A stretch of 64,000 bases of DNA from Pseudomonas sp. AOB-7 (GTDB lineage Bacteria; Pseudomonadota; Gammaproteobacteria; Pseudomonadales; Pseudomonadaceae). The DNA lies in NCBI RefSeq assembly GCF_003696305.1, contig NZ_RFFK01000002.1, positions 124,001-188,000 on the forward strand, in the 5' to 3' direction. Both the position numbers and the translations under genes were made by a program. A model generated the notes under the pieces. It searched no databases. It saw only the letters and a program-made list of their open reading frames with translations, and was not told where the DNA came from. The stretch's first letter is position 1. The number at the start of each line of letters is the position of its first letter. This document shows positions 27,961 to 39,284 of the stretch, piece after piece.

Positions 27961-29331
27961 ATGGAAGCCATAACCAACTTGGTGAACCAACTCAACGGCC
28001 TGGTCTGGGGCCCACCCATGCTGGTGCTGATCCTCGGTACCGGGCTGTTTCTCATGCTGCGCCTGAAGTTCATGCCGCTGGCCAAGATCGGCCCCGGCTT
28101 CAAACTGATGTGGCAGGGGCGCAAGAAAGACGACGAAGAAAGCGGCGAGATCAGCCCGTTCCAGGCACTGATGACTTGCCTGGCCGCCACCGTCGGCACC
28201 GGCAACATCGCCGGCGTGGCCACCGCCATCTTCCTCGGCGGCCCCGGCGCGCTGTTCTGGATGTGGTGCACCGCGCTGGTGGGCATGGCCACCAAGTACT
28301 GTGAAGTGGTACTGGCCGTGCACTATCGCGAGAAGGACGACCGCGGCGAGCACGTCGGCGGCCCGATGTACGCGATCAAGAACGGCCTGGGCGCCAAGTG
28401 GGCCTGGCTCGGCGGCGCCTTCGCCATCTTCGGCGGCCTGGCCGGCTTCGGCATCGGCAACATGGTGCAGGTCAACTCCATGGCCCACGCCCTGGAAACC
28501 ACCTTCAGCGTGCCGCTGTGGGTCACCGGCCTGGTGACCATGGTGTTCGTCGGCCTGGTCATCCTCGGTGGCATCAAGCGCATCGGCAAGGTCGCCGCCT
28601 CGCTGGTGCCGGCCATGTGCGTGGCCTACATCGTCGCCTCCATCGTCGTGCTGGTGGTCAACGCCAGCCAGATTCCGGCGGCCTTCGAGATGATCTTCAC
28701 CTACGCCTTCACCCCGATCGCCGCCACCGGTGGCTTCGCCGGTGCAGCGGTGATGGCGGCGATCCGCTTCGGCGTGGCCCGCGGCATCTTCTCCAACGAG
28801 GCGGGCCTCGGCACCGCCGGTATCGCCCAGGCGGCCGGCACCACCAGCAGCCCGGTGCGCTCGGGGATGATCGGCATGCTCGGGACCTTCATCGACACCA
28901 TCATCATCTGCTCGATGACCGGTCTGGCGATCATCTGCTCCGGCGTGTGGACCAGCGGCGCCAGCGGCGCGGCACTGTCGGCGGCGGCCTTCGAGTCGGC
29001 CATGCCGGGCATCGGCGGGGCGATCCTGACCATTGCCCTGGTGGTATTCGCCTTTACCACCATCCTCGGCTGGAGCTACTTCGGCGAGAAATGCTGGGAA
29101 TACCTGGTCGGCACCAAGGCGATCCTGCCGTTCCGCCTGGTCTGGGTCGTCGCGGTGCCGTTCGGCGCCATCGCCCAGCTGGACTTCGCCTGGCTGCTGG
29201 CCGATACCCTCAACGGCCTGATGGCCATCCCCAACCTGCTCTCGCTGCTGTTGCTGAGCCCGGTGGTGGTGGCGCTGACCCGCGAGTACTTCGCCAAGCA
29301 AGCGAATGTGTCGCCAGTGTCGGCAAAGTAG
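27961..29331 (+). CDS. Sodium:alanine/glycine symporter (AGCS family)
   Basis: A 456-residue inner-membrane transporter with about eleven helices. It has the AGCS signature PFQALMTCLAATVGTGNIAG around residues 64-83 and the long conserved GVARGIFSNEAGLGTAGIAQAA around 276-297. Members take up alanine or glycine with Na+ or H+. AAGGA lies 7 bases before the ATG at 27961. The 270-bp gap upstream contains an AT-rich stretch at 27785-27835 that may hold the promoter; I see no gene in it. tpx follows on the same strand. Confidence 0.92.
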   Translation: MEAITNLVNQLNGLVWGPPMLVLILGTGLFLMLRLKFMPLAKIGPGFKLMWQGRKKDDEESGEISPFQALMTCLAATVGTGNIAGVATAIFLGGPGALFWMWCTALVGMATKYCEVVLAVHYREKDDRGEHVGGPMYAIKNGLGAKWAWLGGAFAIFGGLAGFGIGNMVQVNSMAHALETTFSVPLWVTGLVTMVFVGLVILGGIKRIGKVAASLVPAMCVAYIVASIVVLVVNASQIPAAFEMIFTYAFTPIAATGGFAGAAVMAAIRFGVARGIFSNEAGLGTAGIAQAAGTTSSPVRSGMIGMLGTFIDTIIICSMTGLAIICSGVWTSGASGAALSAAAFESAMPGIGGAILTIALVVFAFTTILGWSYFGEKCWEYLVGTKAILPFRLVWVVAVPFGAIAQLDFAWLLADTLNGLMAIPNLLSLLLLSPVVVALTREYFAKQANVSPVSAK

Positions 29332-29447
29332 TCTGACCTCCGGGTCAGCTTGATCCACAGCCTGACGAGGGCGCGTTCTAGGCTTGCCAAAAGCCCGGAT
29401 CGCGCCCTTACTCTTCTACCCTCACTTCGCAGAAAAGGATTCTCCCC

Positions 29448-29948
29448 ATGGCGCAAGTCACCCTCAAAGGCAACCCGGTTCCGGTCGACGGTCAACTGCC
29501 GCAGGTCGGTCAGCAAGCACCGGCCTTCAGCCTGGTCGGCAAGGACCTCGGCGACGTCAGCCTGGCCAGCCTGGCCGGCAAGCGCAAGGTGCTGAACATC
29601 TTCCCCAGCATCGACACCCCGACCTGCGCCACCTCGGTGCGCAAGTTCAACGCTGAGGCCGCGCAACTGGCCAACACCGTGGTGCTGTGCATCTCCGCCG
29701 ACCTGCCGTTCGCCCAGGCGCGCTTCTGCGGCGCCGAAGGTCTGGACAACGTGATCAACCTGTCGACCATGCGCGGCGCCGATTTCCTCAAGAACTACGG
29801 CGTGGCCATCGCTGGCGGCCCGCTGGCCGGCGTCGCCGCCCGTGCGGTGGTGGTGCTGGACGAGAACAACAAGGTGCTGCACAGCGAGCTGGTCGGCGAG
29901 ATCGCCGACGAGCCGAACTACGCGGCGGCCCTGGCGGTACTCAAGTAA
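29448..29948 (+). CDS. tpx: Thiol peroxidase Tpx
   Basis: A 166-residue atypical 2-Cys peroxiredoxin that reduces alkyl hydroperoxides and H2O2 using thioredoxin. The peroxidatic Cys lies in [16 protein letters not shown] (about residue 60) and the resolving Cys in [12 protein letters not shown] (about residue 94), the Tpx spacing. AAAAGGA precedes the ATG. A strong intrinsic terminator follows, so it is either monocistronic or the end of a unit with the symporter. Confidence 0.96.
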   Translation: MAQVTLKGNPVPVDGQLPQVGQQAPAFSLVGKDLGDVSLASLAGKRKVLNIFPSIDTPTCATSVRKFNAEAAQLANTVVLCISADLPFAQARFCGAEGLDNVINLSTMRGADFLKNYGVAIAGGPLAGVAARAVVVLDENNKVLHSELVGEIADEPNYAAALAVLK

Positions 29949-29965
29949 CCGCCCGTGCTGGAACG

Positions 29966-29990
29966 ACGGCCTGCTCTGCAGGCCGTTTTT
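29966..29990 (+). terminator. Rho-independent terminator after tpx
   Basis: ACGGCCTGC (29966-29974), loop TCT, GCAGGCCGT (29978-29986), followed by TTTTG. It is a canonical intrinsic terminator 18 bases after the tpx stop. Confidence 0.85.
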
Positions 29991-30013
29991 GTTTGTGCCG
30001 GCCATCGCCCATG

Positions 30014-30075
30014 GCCCGGATGCAAACCGGGAAAGAGCGGCGCCCTGCCAGCCCGCTCGCGGATGGCATCCGGGC
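30014..30075. repeat. GCCCGGATGC inverted repeat pair before muxA
   Basis: GCCCGGATGC at 30014-30023 and GCATCCGGGC at 30066-30075 are perfect inverted copies 42 bases apart, in the gap between the tpx terminator and muxA. The CCCGGATG...CATCCGGGCTACG pattern is, from memory, a dispersed intergenic repeat in several Pseudomonas genomes. No coding potential is seen. Confidence 0.5.
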
Positions 30076-30205
30076 TACGCACTGCGGGCCGTTTTGCAAA
30101 CAGTTGGTAACGTAAGAGGAGCGTAAAAAGCGGGTAAATGGGCTTTGCTTGCCGGGTGTCAGTGCTTATCGTTCCGACTCCCTCAAGAAGTGACCCGTCC
30201 CCGCC

Positions 30206-31462
30206 ATGTCCGTTACCGCCTCGACCGCCTCGAAAACCTCCCGCCAGTGGCTGATCGGCCTGAGTCTGCTCGCCGTGCTGCTGCTGTTGCTCTGGTGGTT
30301 CTGGCCGAGCGAGGCGCAGGCGCCGATGGGCGCTGGCCGCTTCGGCGACCTGGGGCCAGTGCCGGTGCGGGTGGCCGAGGTGCGCCGCGACGACTTCGCC
30401 GTCGAGCTCAAGGCCCTCGGCACGGTCACCGCCTACAACACGGTCAACGTGCGTTCACGGGTGGACGGCGAGCTGGTCAAGGTGCTGTTCGAGGAGGGCC
30501 AGCAGGTCGAGGCCGGCGATCTGCTCGCGGTGATCGACCCGCGTCCTTATCAGGCGGCGCTGCAGCAGGCCCAGGGCGCGCTGCAGGAGCAGCAGGCGCA
30601 GTTGAAGAACGCCGAGCTGGACCTGGCCCGCTACCAGGGCCTGTACGCCGAAGACAGCATCGCCAAGCAGACCCTCGACACCCAGCAGGCGCTGGTGGGC
30701 CAGTACCGCGGCAGCCTGCAGAGCTACCAGGCGGATGTCGCCACGGCCAGGCTCAACCTCGACTTCACCCAGATCCGCGCGCCGATCTCCGGCCGTCTCG
30801 GGCTGCGCCAGCTGGACGTCGGCAACCTGGTCAGCGCCGGCGACACCACGCCACTGGTGGTGATCACCCAGACCCTGCCGATCGCGGTGACCTTCACCAT
30901 CCCCGAGGGCGACCTGCCGGCGGTGCTGCAGCGCACCCGCGGCGGCGCGACCCTGGCGGTGGAGGCCTGGGACCGCGGCGAGCGGCTGAAACTGGCCGAC
31001 GGCGTGCTGGAGAGCCTGGACAACCAGATCGATACCGCCACCGGCACGGTCAAGCTCAAGGCGCGCTTCGCCAATGCCGAGCAGATGCTGTTCCCCAACC
31101 AGTTCGTCAACGTGCGCCTGCGCGTGGAAACCCGCGAAGCGGCCACCATCATCCCCTCGGCGGCCGTGCAGTTCGGCGCCCAGGGCACCTTCGTCTACGT
31201 AGTCGACGAGGGTGGCAAGGTCAGCCTGCGGCCGGTGACCATCGCCGCCAGCGACGCCGAGCGCAGCCTGGTGGCCGGCGGCGTGCAGCCCGGCGAACGG
31301 CTGGTGCTGGAGGGCACCGACCGCCTGCGCGACGGCAGCCAGGTCGAGGTGATCGACCCGGCCGTGGTGCACAGCCCGGACGGTGCGGCGCATCAACCGC
31401 TGAGCGAGGGCGGCAAGCCGGGCCGGGGCGAGCGTTCTGCCAAGCCGCGGAACGACGCATGA
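30206..31462 (+). CDS. muxA: RND efflux periplasmic adaptor MuxA (MdtA)
   Basis: A 418-residue membrane-fusion protein of a tripartite RND pump. It has an N-terminal membrane anchor (about 13-34), then lipoyl/barrel-sandwich halves ([20 protein letters not shown] and [20 protein letters not shown]) separated by a helical hairpin, and a beta-barrel and membrane-proximal domain. It is the first gene of a four-gene operon: muxA overlaps muxB, muxB abuts muxC, and muxC overlaps opmB. MuxABC-OpmB of P. aeruginosa contributes to resistance to several antibiotics including novobiocin and aztreonam, and E. coli MdtABC is the counterpart. Confidence 0.92.
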   Translation: MSVTASTASKTSRQWLIGLSLLAVLLLLLWWFWPSEAQAPMGAGRFGDLGPVPVRVAEVRRDDFAVELKALGTVTAYNTVNVRSRVDGELVKVLFEEGQQVEAGDLLAVIDPRPYQAALQQAQGALQEQQAQLKNAELDLARYQGLYAEDSIAKQTLDTQQALVGQYRGSLQSYQADVATARLNLDFTQIRAPISGRLGLRQLDVGNLVSAGDTTPLVVITQTLPIAVTFTIPEGDLPAVLQRTRGGATLAVEAWDRGERLKLADGVLESLDNQIDTATGTVKLKARFANAEQMLFPNQFVNVRLRVETREAATIIPSAAVQFGAQGTFVYVVDEGGKVSLRPVTIAASDAERSLVAGGVQPGERLVLEGTDRLRDGSQVEVIDPAVVHSPDGAAHQPLSEGGKPGRGERSAKPRNDA

Positions 31463-34400
31463 ACATCTCCCGCCCCTTCATCCTGCGGCCGGTCGCCACC
31501 ACGCTGCTGATGGTGGCGATCTTCCTCAGCGGCCTGATCGCCTACCGCCTGCTGCCGGTGTCGGCGCTGCCGGAGGTGGACTACCCGACCATCCGCGTGC
31601 TGACCCTCTATCCGGGCGCCAGCCCGGAGGTGATGACCAGCGCGGTGACCGCGCCGCTGGAGCGCCAGTTCGGCCAGATGGCCGGCCTCAAGCAGATGTC
31701 CTCGACCAGCTCTGGCGGCGCCTCGGTGATCACCCTGCGCTTCAACCTGGAGGTATCCCTGGCGGTGGCCGAGCAGGAGGTGCAGGCGGCGATCAACGCG
31801 GCGAGCAACCTGCTGCCCGGCGACCTGCCGGCGCCGCCGGTGTACAACAAGGTCAACCCGGCCGACACCCCGGTGCTGACCCTGGCGGTCAGCTCGGCGA
31901 GCCTGCCGCTGCCGCGGGTTTTCGACCTGATCGATACCCGCCTGGCGCAGAAACTGGCGCAGACCAGCGGCGTCGGCCTGGTCACCCTGGCCGGCGGTCA
32001 GCGCCCGGCGGTGCGCATCCGCGTCAACCCCGAGGCTTTGGCCTCCTACGGCCTGAGCCTGGCCGACGTGCGCAATCTGATCACCGCCAGCAACGTCAAC
32101 CAGCCCAAGGGCAACTTCGACGGGCCGACGCGGGTTTCCCAGCTCGACGCCAACGACCAGCTGAAATCCGTGGCGGAATACCGCGAGCTGATCCTGACCT
32201 ACCAGAACGGCGCGGCGCTGCGCCTGAAGGACGTCGCCGAGATCATCGATGGCGCCGAAAACGAGCGCCTGGCGGCCTGGGCCAACCGCAACGCCGCGGT
32301 GCTGGTCAACGTGCAGCGCCAGCCCGGGGCCAACGTGATCGAGGTGGTCGACCGCATCCAGACCCTGCTGCCGCACCTGACCGAAGGCCTGCCGGCCAGC
32401 GTCGAGGTCAAGGTGCTCACCGACCGCACCCAGACCATCCGCGCTGCGGTGCGCGATGTGCAGCACGAACTGCTGCTGGCCATCGCCCTGGTGGTGATGG
32501 TGACCTTCCTGTTCCTGCGCAAGTTGTCGGCGACCATCATCCCGTCCATCGTCGTGCCGCTGTCGCTGATCGGCACCTTCGGCGTGATGTACCTGGCCGG
32601 CTTCACCATCAACAACCTGACGCTGATGGCGCTGACCATCGCCACCGGTTTCGTGGTCGACGATGCCATCGTCATGCTGGAGAACATCGCCCGTCACCTG
32701 GAGGAGGGCGAGACGCCACTCAACGCCGCGCTCAAGGGCGCCCGGCAGATCGGCTTCACCCTGGTCTCGCTGACCCTGTCGCTGATCGCCGTGCTGATCC
32801 CGCTGCTGTTCATGGCCGACGTGGTCGGGCGACTGTTCCGCGAATTCGCCATCACCCTGGCGGTGGCCATCCTGATTTCCCTGGTGGTGTCGCTGACCCT
32901 CACGCCGATGATGTGCGCGCGCCTGCTCAAGGTCGAGAAGCCCGAGGACGAAGGGCGCTTCTACCGCGTCGCCGGCGCCGTCATCGACGCCATGATCGCG
33001 CGCTACGGCGTCTGGCTGACTTGGGTACTCAGGCACCAGCCGCTGACCCTGCTGGTGGCGGTGGCCACCCTGGGCCTGACCGTGCTGCTCTACCTGGCGG
33101 TGCCCAAGGGCTTCTTCCCGGTGCAGGACACCGGGGTGATCCAGGGCATTTCCGAGGCGCCGCAGTCGATTTCCTTCGCCGCCATGAGCGAGCGCCAGCA
33201 GCGCCTGGCCGACGTCATCCTGCGCGACCCGGCGGTGGCCAGCCTGTCCTCGTCCATCGGCGTCGACGGCGACAACCCGACGCTCAACAGCGGCCGTCTG
33301 CTGATCAACCTCAAGCCGCATGCCGCGCGCGACGTCACCGCCAGCGCGGTGATCGAGCGCCTGCGCCCCGAGCTGGCGCGGATTCCCGGCATCGAGCTGT
33401 ACATGCAGCCGGTGCAGGATCTGACCATCGAGGACCGCATCAGCCGCACCCAGTTCCAGTTCACCCTGGAGTCGCCGGACGGCGCGCTGCTGGAGCAGTG
33501 GACGCCGCGCCTGGTCGAGGCGTTGCGCCAGCAGCCGGCGCTCACCGACGTGGCCAGCGACCTGCAGAACCGCGGCCTGCAGGTGTACCTGCAGATCGAC
33601 CGCGACGCCGCCGCGCGTCTGGGCATCAGCGTCGGCGACATCGACGACGCGCTGTACGACGCCTTCGGCCAGCGCCAGATCAGCACCATCTACACCCAGG
33701 CCAGCCAGTACCGCGTGGTGCTGGAGAGCCGCGACGGCGGGCGCATCGGCCTGGCGGCGCTGGAGCAGATCCACGTCGCCACCGGCGACGGCCAGCAGGT
33801 GCCGCTGGCCTCACTGGCGCGCATCGAGGAGCGTCCGGCCAGCCTGCTGGTCAACCATATCGGCCAGTTCCCGGCGGTGACCCTGTCGTTCAACCTGGCC
33901 CCGGGGGTGTCGCTGGGCGAGGCGGTGGCGGTGATCGAGCGGGTGGAGCAGGAGATCGGCCTGCCCGGCGCCATCGACACCCAGTTCCAGGGCGCCGCCG
34001 AGGCCTTCCGCGCCTCGCTGAGCTCGACCCTGCTGCTGATCCTGGCGGCCATCGTCACCATGTATATCGTGCTCGGCGTGCTCTACGAGAGCTATATCCA
34101 CCCGATCACCATTCTCTCCACGCTGCCCTCTGCCGGGGTCGGCGCCTTGCTGGCGCTGCTGTTGACCGGCAACGACCTGGGCCTGATCGCCATCATCGGC
34201 ATCATCCTGTTGATCGGCATCGTCAAGAAGAACGCGATCATGATGATCGACTTCGCCCTGGAGGCCGAGCGCAACCAGGGCATGGCGCCGCAGGATGCGA
34301 TCTACCAGGCGGCGCTGCTGCGCTTTAGGCCGATCCTGATGACCACCCTGGCCGCGCTGTTCGGCGCCATCCCGCTGATGCTGGCCTCGGGCTCCGGCGC

Positions 34401-34551
34401 CGAGCTGCGCCAGCCGCTGGGCCTGGTGATGGTCGGCGGCCTGCTGCTCAGCCAGCTGCTGACGCTGTTCACCACGCCGGTGATCTACCTGTACTTCGAT
34501 CGTCTGTCGCGCCGCGTCAGCGGGCGCAGCGCGGCGGGACTGGCGGTCTAG
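31459..34551 (+). CDS. muxB: RND efflux transporter MuxB (MdtB)
   Basis: A 1030-residue inner-membrane RND pump subunit with twelve membrane helices and two large periplasmic loops. The TM4 proton-relay Asp pair is visible in [19 protein letters not shown], and the second-half [19 protein letters not shown] and [20 protein letters not shown] motifs are intact. MuxB and MuxC form a heterotrimer, unlike single-gene AcrB. The ATG at 31459 overlaps the muxA stop; the longer frame upstream is shadow of muxA. The next gene starts at the base after its stop. Confidence 0.93.
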   Translation: MNISRPFILRPVATTLLMVAIFLSGLIAYRLLPVSALPEVDYPTIRVLTLYPGASPEVMTSAVTAPLERQFGQMAGLKQMSSTSSGGASVITLRFNLEVSLAVAEQEVQAAINAASNLLPGDLPAPPVYNKVNPADTPVLTLAVSSASLPLPRVFDLIDTRLAQKLAQTSGVGLVTLAGGQRPAVRIRVNPEALASYGLSLADVRNLITASNVNQPKGNFDGPTRVSQLDANDQLKSVAEYRELILTYQNGAALRLKDVAEIIDGAENERLAAWANRNAAVLVNVQRQPGANVIEVVDRIQTLLPHLTEGLPASVEVKVLTDRTQTIRAAVRDVQHELLLAIALVVMVTFLFLRKLSATIIPSIVVPLSLIGTFGVMYLAGFTINNLTLMALTIATGFVVDDAIVMLENIARHLEEGETPLNAALKGARQIGFTLVSLTLSLIAVLIPLLFMADVVGRLFREFAITLAVAILISLVVSLTLTPMMCARLLKVEKPEDEGRFYRVAGAVIDAMIARYGVWLTWVLRHQPLTLLVAVATLGLTVLLYLAVPKGFFPVQDTGVIQGISEAPQSISFAAMSERQQRLADVILRDPAVASLSSSIGVDGDNPTLNSGRLLINLKPHAARDVTASAVIERLRPELARIPGIELYMQPVQDLTIEDRISRTQFQFTLESPDGALLEQWTPRLVEALRQQPALTDVASDLQNRGLQVYLQIDRDAAARLGISVGDIDDALYDAFGQRQISTIYTQASQYRVVLESRDGGRIGLAALEQIHVATGDGQQVPLASLARIEERPASLLVNHIGQFPAVTLSFNLAPGVSLGEAVAVIERVEQEIGLPGAIDTQFQGAAEAFRASLSSTLLLILAAIVTMYIVLGVLYESYIHPITILSTLPSAGVGALLALLLTGNDLGLIAIIGIILLIGIVKKNAIMMIDFALEAERNQGMAPQDAIYQAALLRFRPILMTTLAALFGAIPLMLASGSGAELRQPLGLVMVGGLLLSQLLTLFTTPVIYLYFDRLSRRVSGRSAAGLAV

Positions 34552-37500
34552 ATGAACCTCTCCGCCCCCTTTATCCGTCGCCCGGTGGCGACCCTGTTGC
34601 TGAGCCTGGCGATCATGCTGCTCGGCGGCGTCAGCTTCGGCCTGCTGCCGGTGGCGCCGCTGCCGCAGATGGATTTCCCCACCATCACCGTGCAGGCCAG
34701 CCTGCCCGGCGCCAGCCCGCAGATCATGGCCTCGACCGTGGCCACGCCGCTGGAGCGCTCGCTCGGCACCATCGCCGGGGTCAGCCAGATGAACAGCCGC
34801 AGCAGCCAGGGCAACACGCGGATCATGATCCAGTTCGACCTGGACAAGGACATCAACACCGCCGCGCGCGAGGTGCAGGCGGCGATCAATGCCGCGCGCG
34901 AGCTGCTGCCCAGCGGCATGCGGACCATGCCCAGCTACCGCAAGATCAATCCGTCGCAGGCGCCGATCATGGTCATCTCGCTGACCAGCGCGACGCTCAA
35001 CAAGGGCCAGCTGTACGACGTCGCCTCGACCATCCTGGCGCAGAAACTGGCCCAGGTCGGCGGCGTTGGCGAGGTGCAGGTCGGCGGCAGTTCGCTGCCG
35101 GCGGTGCGGGTGGCGCTGGAGCCGCGCCTGCTGGATCAGTACGGCATCGCCCTCGACGAGGTGCGCCAGACCATCGCTGCGAGCAATGCGCTGCGCCCCA
35201 AGGGCGCGGTGGAGGACGCGCAGCGCCGCTGGCAGGTGCAGGCCAGCGACCAGCTGGCCAAGGCCGCCGACTACCTGCCGATGATCATCCGTTATCAGGA
35301 CGGCGCCGCGGTGCGCCTGGGCGATGTGGCCACGGTCAGCGACGGCGTCGAGGACCGCTACAACAGCGGCTTCTTCAACGACCAGGAAGCCGTGCTGCTG
35401 GTGGTCAACCGGCAGAGCGGGGCGAATATCCTGCAGACCATCGCCGATATCCGCGCCGAACTGCCGGCGCTGCGCGAGGTGATTCCGGCCAGCGTGCAAC
35501 TGGAGGTGGCGATGGATCGCTCGCCGGTGATCCGCGCCACCCTGCACGAGGCCGAGCAGACCCTGCTGATCGCCGTGGCTCTGGTGATTCTGGTGGTGCT
35601 GGCCTTCCTCGGTCGCTGGCGGGCGGCGCTGATTCCGGCGCTGGCGGTGCCGGTGTCGCTGATCGGCAGCTTCGCAGCCATGTACCTGCTGGGATTCTCG
35701 CTGAACAACCTGTCGCTGATGGCGCTGATCATCGCCACCGGCCTGGTGGTGGACGACGCCATCGTGGTGCTGGAGAACATCTCGCGGCACATTCATAACG
35801 GCGAGAAACCGATGGACGCGGCGTTCAAGGGCGCCCGCGAAGTCGGCTTCACCCTGCTGTCGATGAACCTGTCGCTGGTCGCGGTGTTCGTCTCCATCCT
35901 GTTCATGGGCGGCATAGTCGAGCGGCTGTTCCGCGAGTTCTCCATCACCCTGGCGGTGGCCGTGGTGATCTCCCTGGTGGTGTCGCTGACGTTGACGCCG
36001 ATGCTCTGCGCACGCTGGCTCAAGGCCGAGGCCGAGCAGCCGCAGGGCCGCCTGCAGCAGTGGGGCGAGCGCCTGCAGAACCGCGTGCTGGCCTTCTACG
36101 GGCGCAGCCTGGACTGGGCGTTGCGTCACTCGCTGCTGATGCTGCTGAGCCTGCTGGCGACCATCGCGCTGAACGTCTACCTGTTCGTCAGCATTCCCAA
36201 GACCTTCATGCCGCAGCAGGACACTGGCCAGCTGATCGGCTTTATCCGCGGCGACGACGGTCTGTCGTTCCAGGTCATGCAGCCGAAGATGGAGATCTTC
36301 CGCAAGGCGGTGCTGGCCGACCCGGCGGTGCACAGCGTGGCCGGCTTCATCGGCGGCAGCGGCGGGATCAACAACGCCTTTATGATCGTGCGCTTGAAGC
36401 CCGTGGGTGAGCGTGAGGCGTCCGCGCAGCAGGTGATCAACCGCCTGCGCGCCAGCGTGCCCAAGGTGCCGGGCGGGCGCATGTTCCTCATGCCGGACCA
36501 GGACCTGCAGATCGGCGGACGCGAGGGGCGCAGCTCGGAGAACGAGTACATGCTGCTGTCGGGCGACCTCGACGTGCTGCGCCAGTGGCTGCCGAAGGTG
36601 CGCGAGGCGCTGCGCGCGCTGCCCGAGCTGACCGATATCGACGCCAAGGAAAACGAGGGCGCCCAGCAGATTCGCCTGGTGGTGGACCGCGAAGCGGCGC
36701 AGCGCCTGGGCGTGGAGATGAGCATGATCACCGCGGTGCTCAACAACGCCTTCAGCCAGCGCCAGGTGTCGACCATCTACGAGGCGCTCAACCAGTACAG
36801 CGTGGTGATGGAGATCAACCCGCTGTACGCCCAGCACCCCGAGGCGCTCGACCAGATCCAGCTGATCACCGACGCCGGCGCGCGTGTGCCGCTGTCCACC
36901 TTTGCCCGCTGGGAGCGCAGCCTGGAGGAGGACCGGGTCAACCACCAGGGCCAGTTCGCCGCCGAGAACATCGGCTTCTCCCTGGCCGAAGGGGTGAGCC
37001 TGGACCAGGCCAGCCGCGCCATCGAGGCGGCGGTGGCGCGGCTCGGCCTGCCCGGCGAGGTGCAGGGCATGCTCGGCGGCACCGGCGCGGCCTTCCAGCA
37101 GACCCAGGACAACCAGCCGCTGATGATCCTGCTGGCGCTGGTGGTGGTGTACATCGTCCTCGGCGTGCTCTACGAGAGCTACATCCATCCGCTGACCATC
37201 CTCTCCACCTTGCCCTCGGCCGGCGTCGGCGCCTTGCTCGCGCTGCAACTGGTGGGCATGGAGTTCAGCCTGATCTCGCTGCTGGGGCTGTTCCTGCTGA
37301 TCGGCATCGTCAAGAAGAACGCCATCCTGATGGTCGATCTGGCCCTGCAACTGGAACGCGGCGAGCGCCTCAGCCCGCAGGAATCCATTCGCCGCGCCTG
37401 CCTGCTGCGCTTTCGGCCGATCCTGATGACCACCTTGGCCGCGATTCTCGGCGCGCTGCCGCTGGTGCTGGGCAGTGCCGAGGGTTCGGAGATGCGCCAG

Positions 37501-37656
37501 CCGCTGGGCATCACCATAGTCGGCGGCCTGCTGCTCAGCCAGCTGCTGACCCTCTACACCACGCCGGTGATCTACCTCTACTTCGACCGCCTGCGCCACC
37601 GCGTCAACCGCTGGCGCGGCGTGCGCACCGATGCTTCGTTGGAAAATCCGCTATGA
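34552..37656 (+). CDS. muxC: RND efflux transporter MuxC (MdtC)
   Basis: A 1034-residue partner of MuxB, starting right after the muxB TAG. It keeps the Asp pair in [39 protein letters not shown], and [20 protein letters not shown]. The two proteins are clearly related paralogues but diverged, as expected for a MdtBC-type heteromeric pump. The C-terminus overlaps the opmB start by four bases. Confidence 0.93.
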   Translation: MNLSAPFIRRPVATLLLSLAIMLLGGVSFGLLPVAPLPQMDFPTITVQASLPGASPQIMASTVATPLERSLGTIAGVSQMNSRSSQGNTRIMIQFDLDKDINTAAREVQAAINAARELLPSGMRTMPSYRKINPSQAPIMVISLTSATLNKGQLYDVASTILAQKLAQVGGVGEVQVGGSSLPAVRVALEPRLLDQYGIALDEVRQTIAASNALRPKGAVEDAQRRWQVQASDQLAKAADYLPMIIRYQDGAAVRLGDVATVSDGVEDRYNSGFFNDQEAVLLVVNRQSGANILQTIADIRAELPALREVIPASVQLEVAMDRSPVIRATLHEAEQTLLIAVALVILVVLAFLGRWRAALIPALAVPVSLIGSFAAMYLLGFSLNNLSLMALIIATGLVVDDAIVVLENISRHIHNGEKPMDAAFKGAREVGFTLLSMNLSLVAVFVSILFMGGIVERLFREFSITLAVAVVISLVVSLTLTPMLCARWLKAEAEQPQGRLQQWGERLQNRVLAFYGRSLDWALRHSLLMLLSLLATIALNVYLFVSIPKTFMPQQDTGQLIGFIRGDDGLSFQVMQPKMEIFRKAVLADPAVHSVAGFIGGSGGINNAFMIVRLKPVGEREASAQQVINRLRASVPKVPGGRMFLMPDQDLQIGGREGRSSENEYMLLSGDLDVLRQWLPKVREALRALPELTDIDAKENEGAQQIRLVVDREAAQRLGVEMSMITAVLNNAFSQRQVSTIYEALNQYSVVMEINPLYAQHPEALDQIQLITDAGARVPLSTFARWERSLEEDRVNHQGQFAAENIGFSLAEGVSLDQASRAIEAAVARLGLPGEVQGMLGGTGAAFQQTQDNQPLMILLALVVVYIVLGVLYESYIHPLTILSTLPSAGVGALLALQLVGMEFSLISLLGLFLLIGIVKKNAILMVDLALQLERGERLSPQESIRRACLLRFRPILMTTLAAILGALPLVLGSAEGSEMRQPLGITIVGGLLLSQLLTLYTTPVIYLYFDRLRHRVNRWRGVRTDASLENPL

Positions 37657-39146
37657 CCCAGGCTCCTGTCGGCAAAACCCTCCTGTCCCTGTTGCTGGCC
37701 GGCGTGCTGAGTGGCTGCATGCTCGGCCCCGACTACCAGCGCCCCGAGCTGGCGGCGCCCATGCAGTTCAAGCAGATCGAAGGCTGGAAGGCGGCCAGCC
37801 CCGGCGACGCCCTGGAACGCGGCGCCTGGTGGGAGCTGTACGGCGACGCCGAACTGAACGCGCTGGTCGAGCGCCTGCGGCTGTCCAACCAGAACCTGGC
37901 CGCCGCCGAGGCCCAGTACCGCCAGGCCCGCGCCCTGGTGCGCGGCGCGCGCGCCAGCTTCTACCCGAGCCTGTCCGCCAGCGGCGGGGTGACCCGCGCG
38001 GGGCAGGGCGGCGGCGACAGCACCATCAGCACCGGCGACGGGGTGAGCGTCAGCGGCTCGAACGCCGCGCGCATCTCCAAGACCTACGAGCTGGGCCTCA
38101 ATGCGGCCTGGGAGCTGGACATCTGGGGCAAGCTGCGCCGCGGCCTGGAGTCCAGCCGCGCCGAATACGACGCCAGCGCCGCCGACCTGGCCGCCGCGCG
38201 CCTGAGCCTGCAGAGCGAGCTGGTGCAGAACTACCTGCAGTTGCGCGTGCTGGATGAGCAGAAGCGCCTGCTCGATGCCACCGTGGCCGCCTACGCCCGT
38301 TCGCTGCGCCTGACCGAGAACCAGTACCGGGCCGGCATCGTGCCCAAGTCCGACGTGACCCAGGCCATCACCCAGCTCAAGAGCACCCAGGCCCAGGCCA
38401 TCGATCTCGAGTGGCAGCGCGCCCAGCTGGAGCACGCCATTGCCGTGCTGGTCGGCGCCAGCCCGGCCGAACTGTCCATCGCCGCGCGCGACGGCGTGCC
38501 GGGGCTGCCGCAGATCCCCGTGGCGCTGCCCTCGCAGCTGCTCGAACGGCGCCCCGACGTGGCTGCCGCCGAGCGCCGGGTGATGGCAGCCAACGCGCAG
38601 ATCGGCGTGGCCGAGGCCGCCTGGTTCCCCGATCTGACGATCTCGGCCAGTGGCGGCTACCGCGGCAGCAGCTTCGCCGACTGGATCGAGGTGCCCAACC
38701 GTTTCTGGTCGCTCGGCCCGCAACTGGCATTGAGCCTGTTCGACGGCGGCGCCCGCCGCGCCGAGCTGGAGCGTACCGAGGCGGTCTACGACCAGACTGT
38801 GGCGCAGTACCGCCAGGCCGTGCTCGACAGCTTCCGCGAGGTCGAGGATCAGCTGGTGCAGCTGCGCGTACTGGAGCAGGAGAGCGAGGTGCAGCAGCAG
38901 GCGCTGGACGCCGCGCGCGAATCGCTGCGCCTGATCGAAAACCAGTACCGCGCCGGCACCGTGGACTTCAACAGCGTGGTCAACGTGCAGGCCACCGCGC
39001 TGAGCAACGAGCGTTCCAGCCTGACCCTGCTCGGCAGCCGGCTTACCGCCAGCGTGCAGCTGATCGCCGCCCTCGGCGGCGGCTGGCAGCTCGAGCAATT
39101 GCATGAAAGCGACGAGCGGGCGACGAACAGCAGCTCGACTCGTTAG
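37653..39146 (+). CDS. opmB: Outer-membrane efflux lipoprotein OpmB
   Basis: A 497-residue TolC/OprM-family outer-membrane channel. The signal peptide ends in the lipobox GVLSGC with Cys22. Two outer-membrane efflux repeats follow, each with the conserved helical hairpin (RLSNQNLAAAEAQYRQARAL; ENQYRAGIVPKSDVTQA; VPNRFWSLGPQLALSLFDGG; ENQYRAGTVDFNSVVNVQ). The start overlaps the muxC stop (ATGA), so the complete tripartite pump is encoded together. The product length fits OpmB. Confidence 0.93.
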   Translation: MTQAPVGKTLLSLLLAGVLSGCMLGPDYQRPELAAPMQFKQIEGWKAASPGDALERGAWWELYGDAELNALVERLRLSNQNLAAAEAQYRQARALVRGARASFYPSLSASGGVTRAGQGGGDSTISTGDGVSVSGSNAARISKTYELGLNAAWELDIWGKLRRGLESSRAEYDASAADLAAARLSLQSELVQNYLQLRVLDEQKRLLDATVAAYARSLRLTENQYRAGIVPKSDVTQAITQLKSTQAQAIDLEWQRAQLEHAIAVLVGASPAELSIAARDGVPGLPQIPVALPSQLLERRPDVAAAERRVMAANAQIGVAEAAWFPDLTISASGGYRGSSFADWIEVPNRFWSLGPQLALSLFDGGARRAELERTEAVYDQTVAQYRQAVLDSFREVEDQLVQLRVLEQESEVQQQALDAARESLRLIENQYRAGTVDFNSVVNVQATALSNERSSLTLLGSRLTASVQLIAALGGGWQLEQLHESDERATNSSSTR

Positions 39147-39284
39147 TCAGGTGTTTTTTGCCCTCACCCGGAAACGGGCTTTCCGCTAAGATTCGCGCTC
39201 TTGTCGTCAATGCTTGCAACTGGCCATCAGGGATTCGGAGCGCGCGCCGCTCCGCGGTCGGCGCAACGCCTGTAGAGAGTTTCG

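Noticed and set aside
33811..37599. 1262-codon minus-strand open frame across muxB and muxC
   Set aside because: His/Gln/Gly-rich shadow frame opposite two clear RND transporters.
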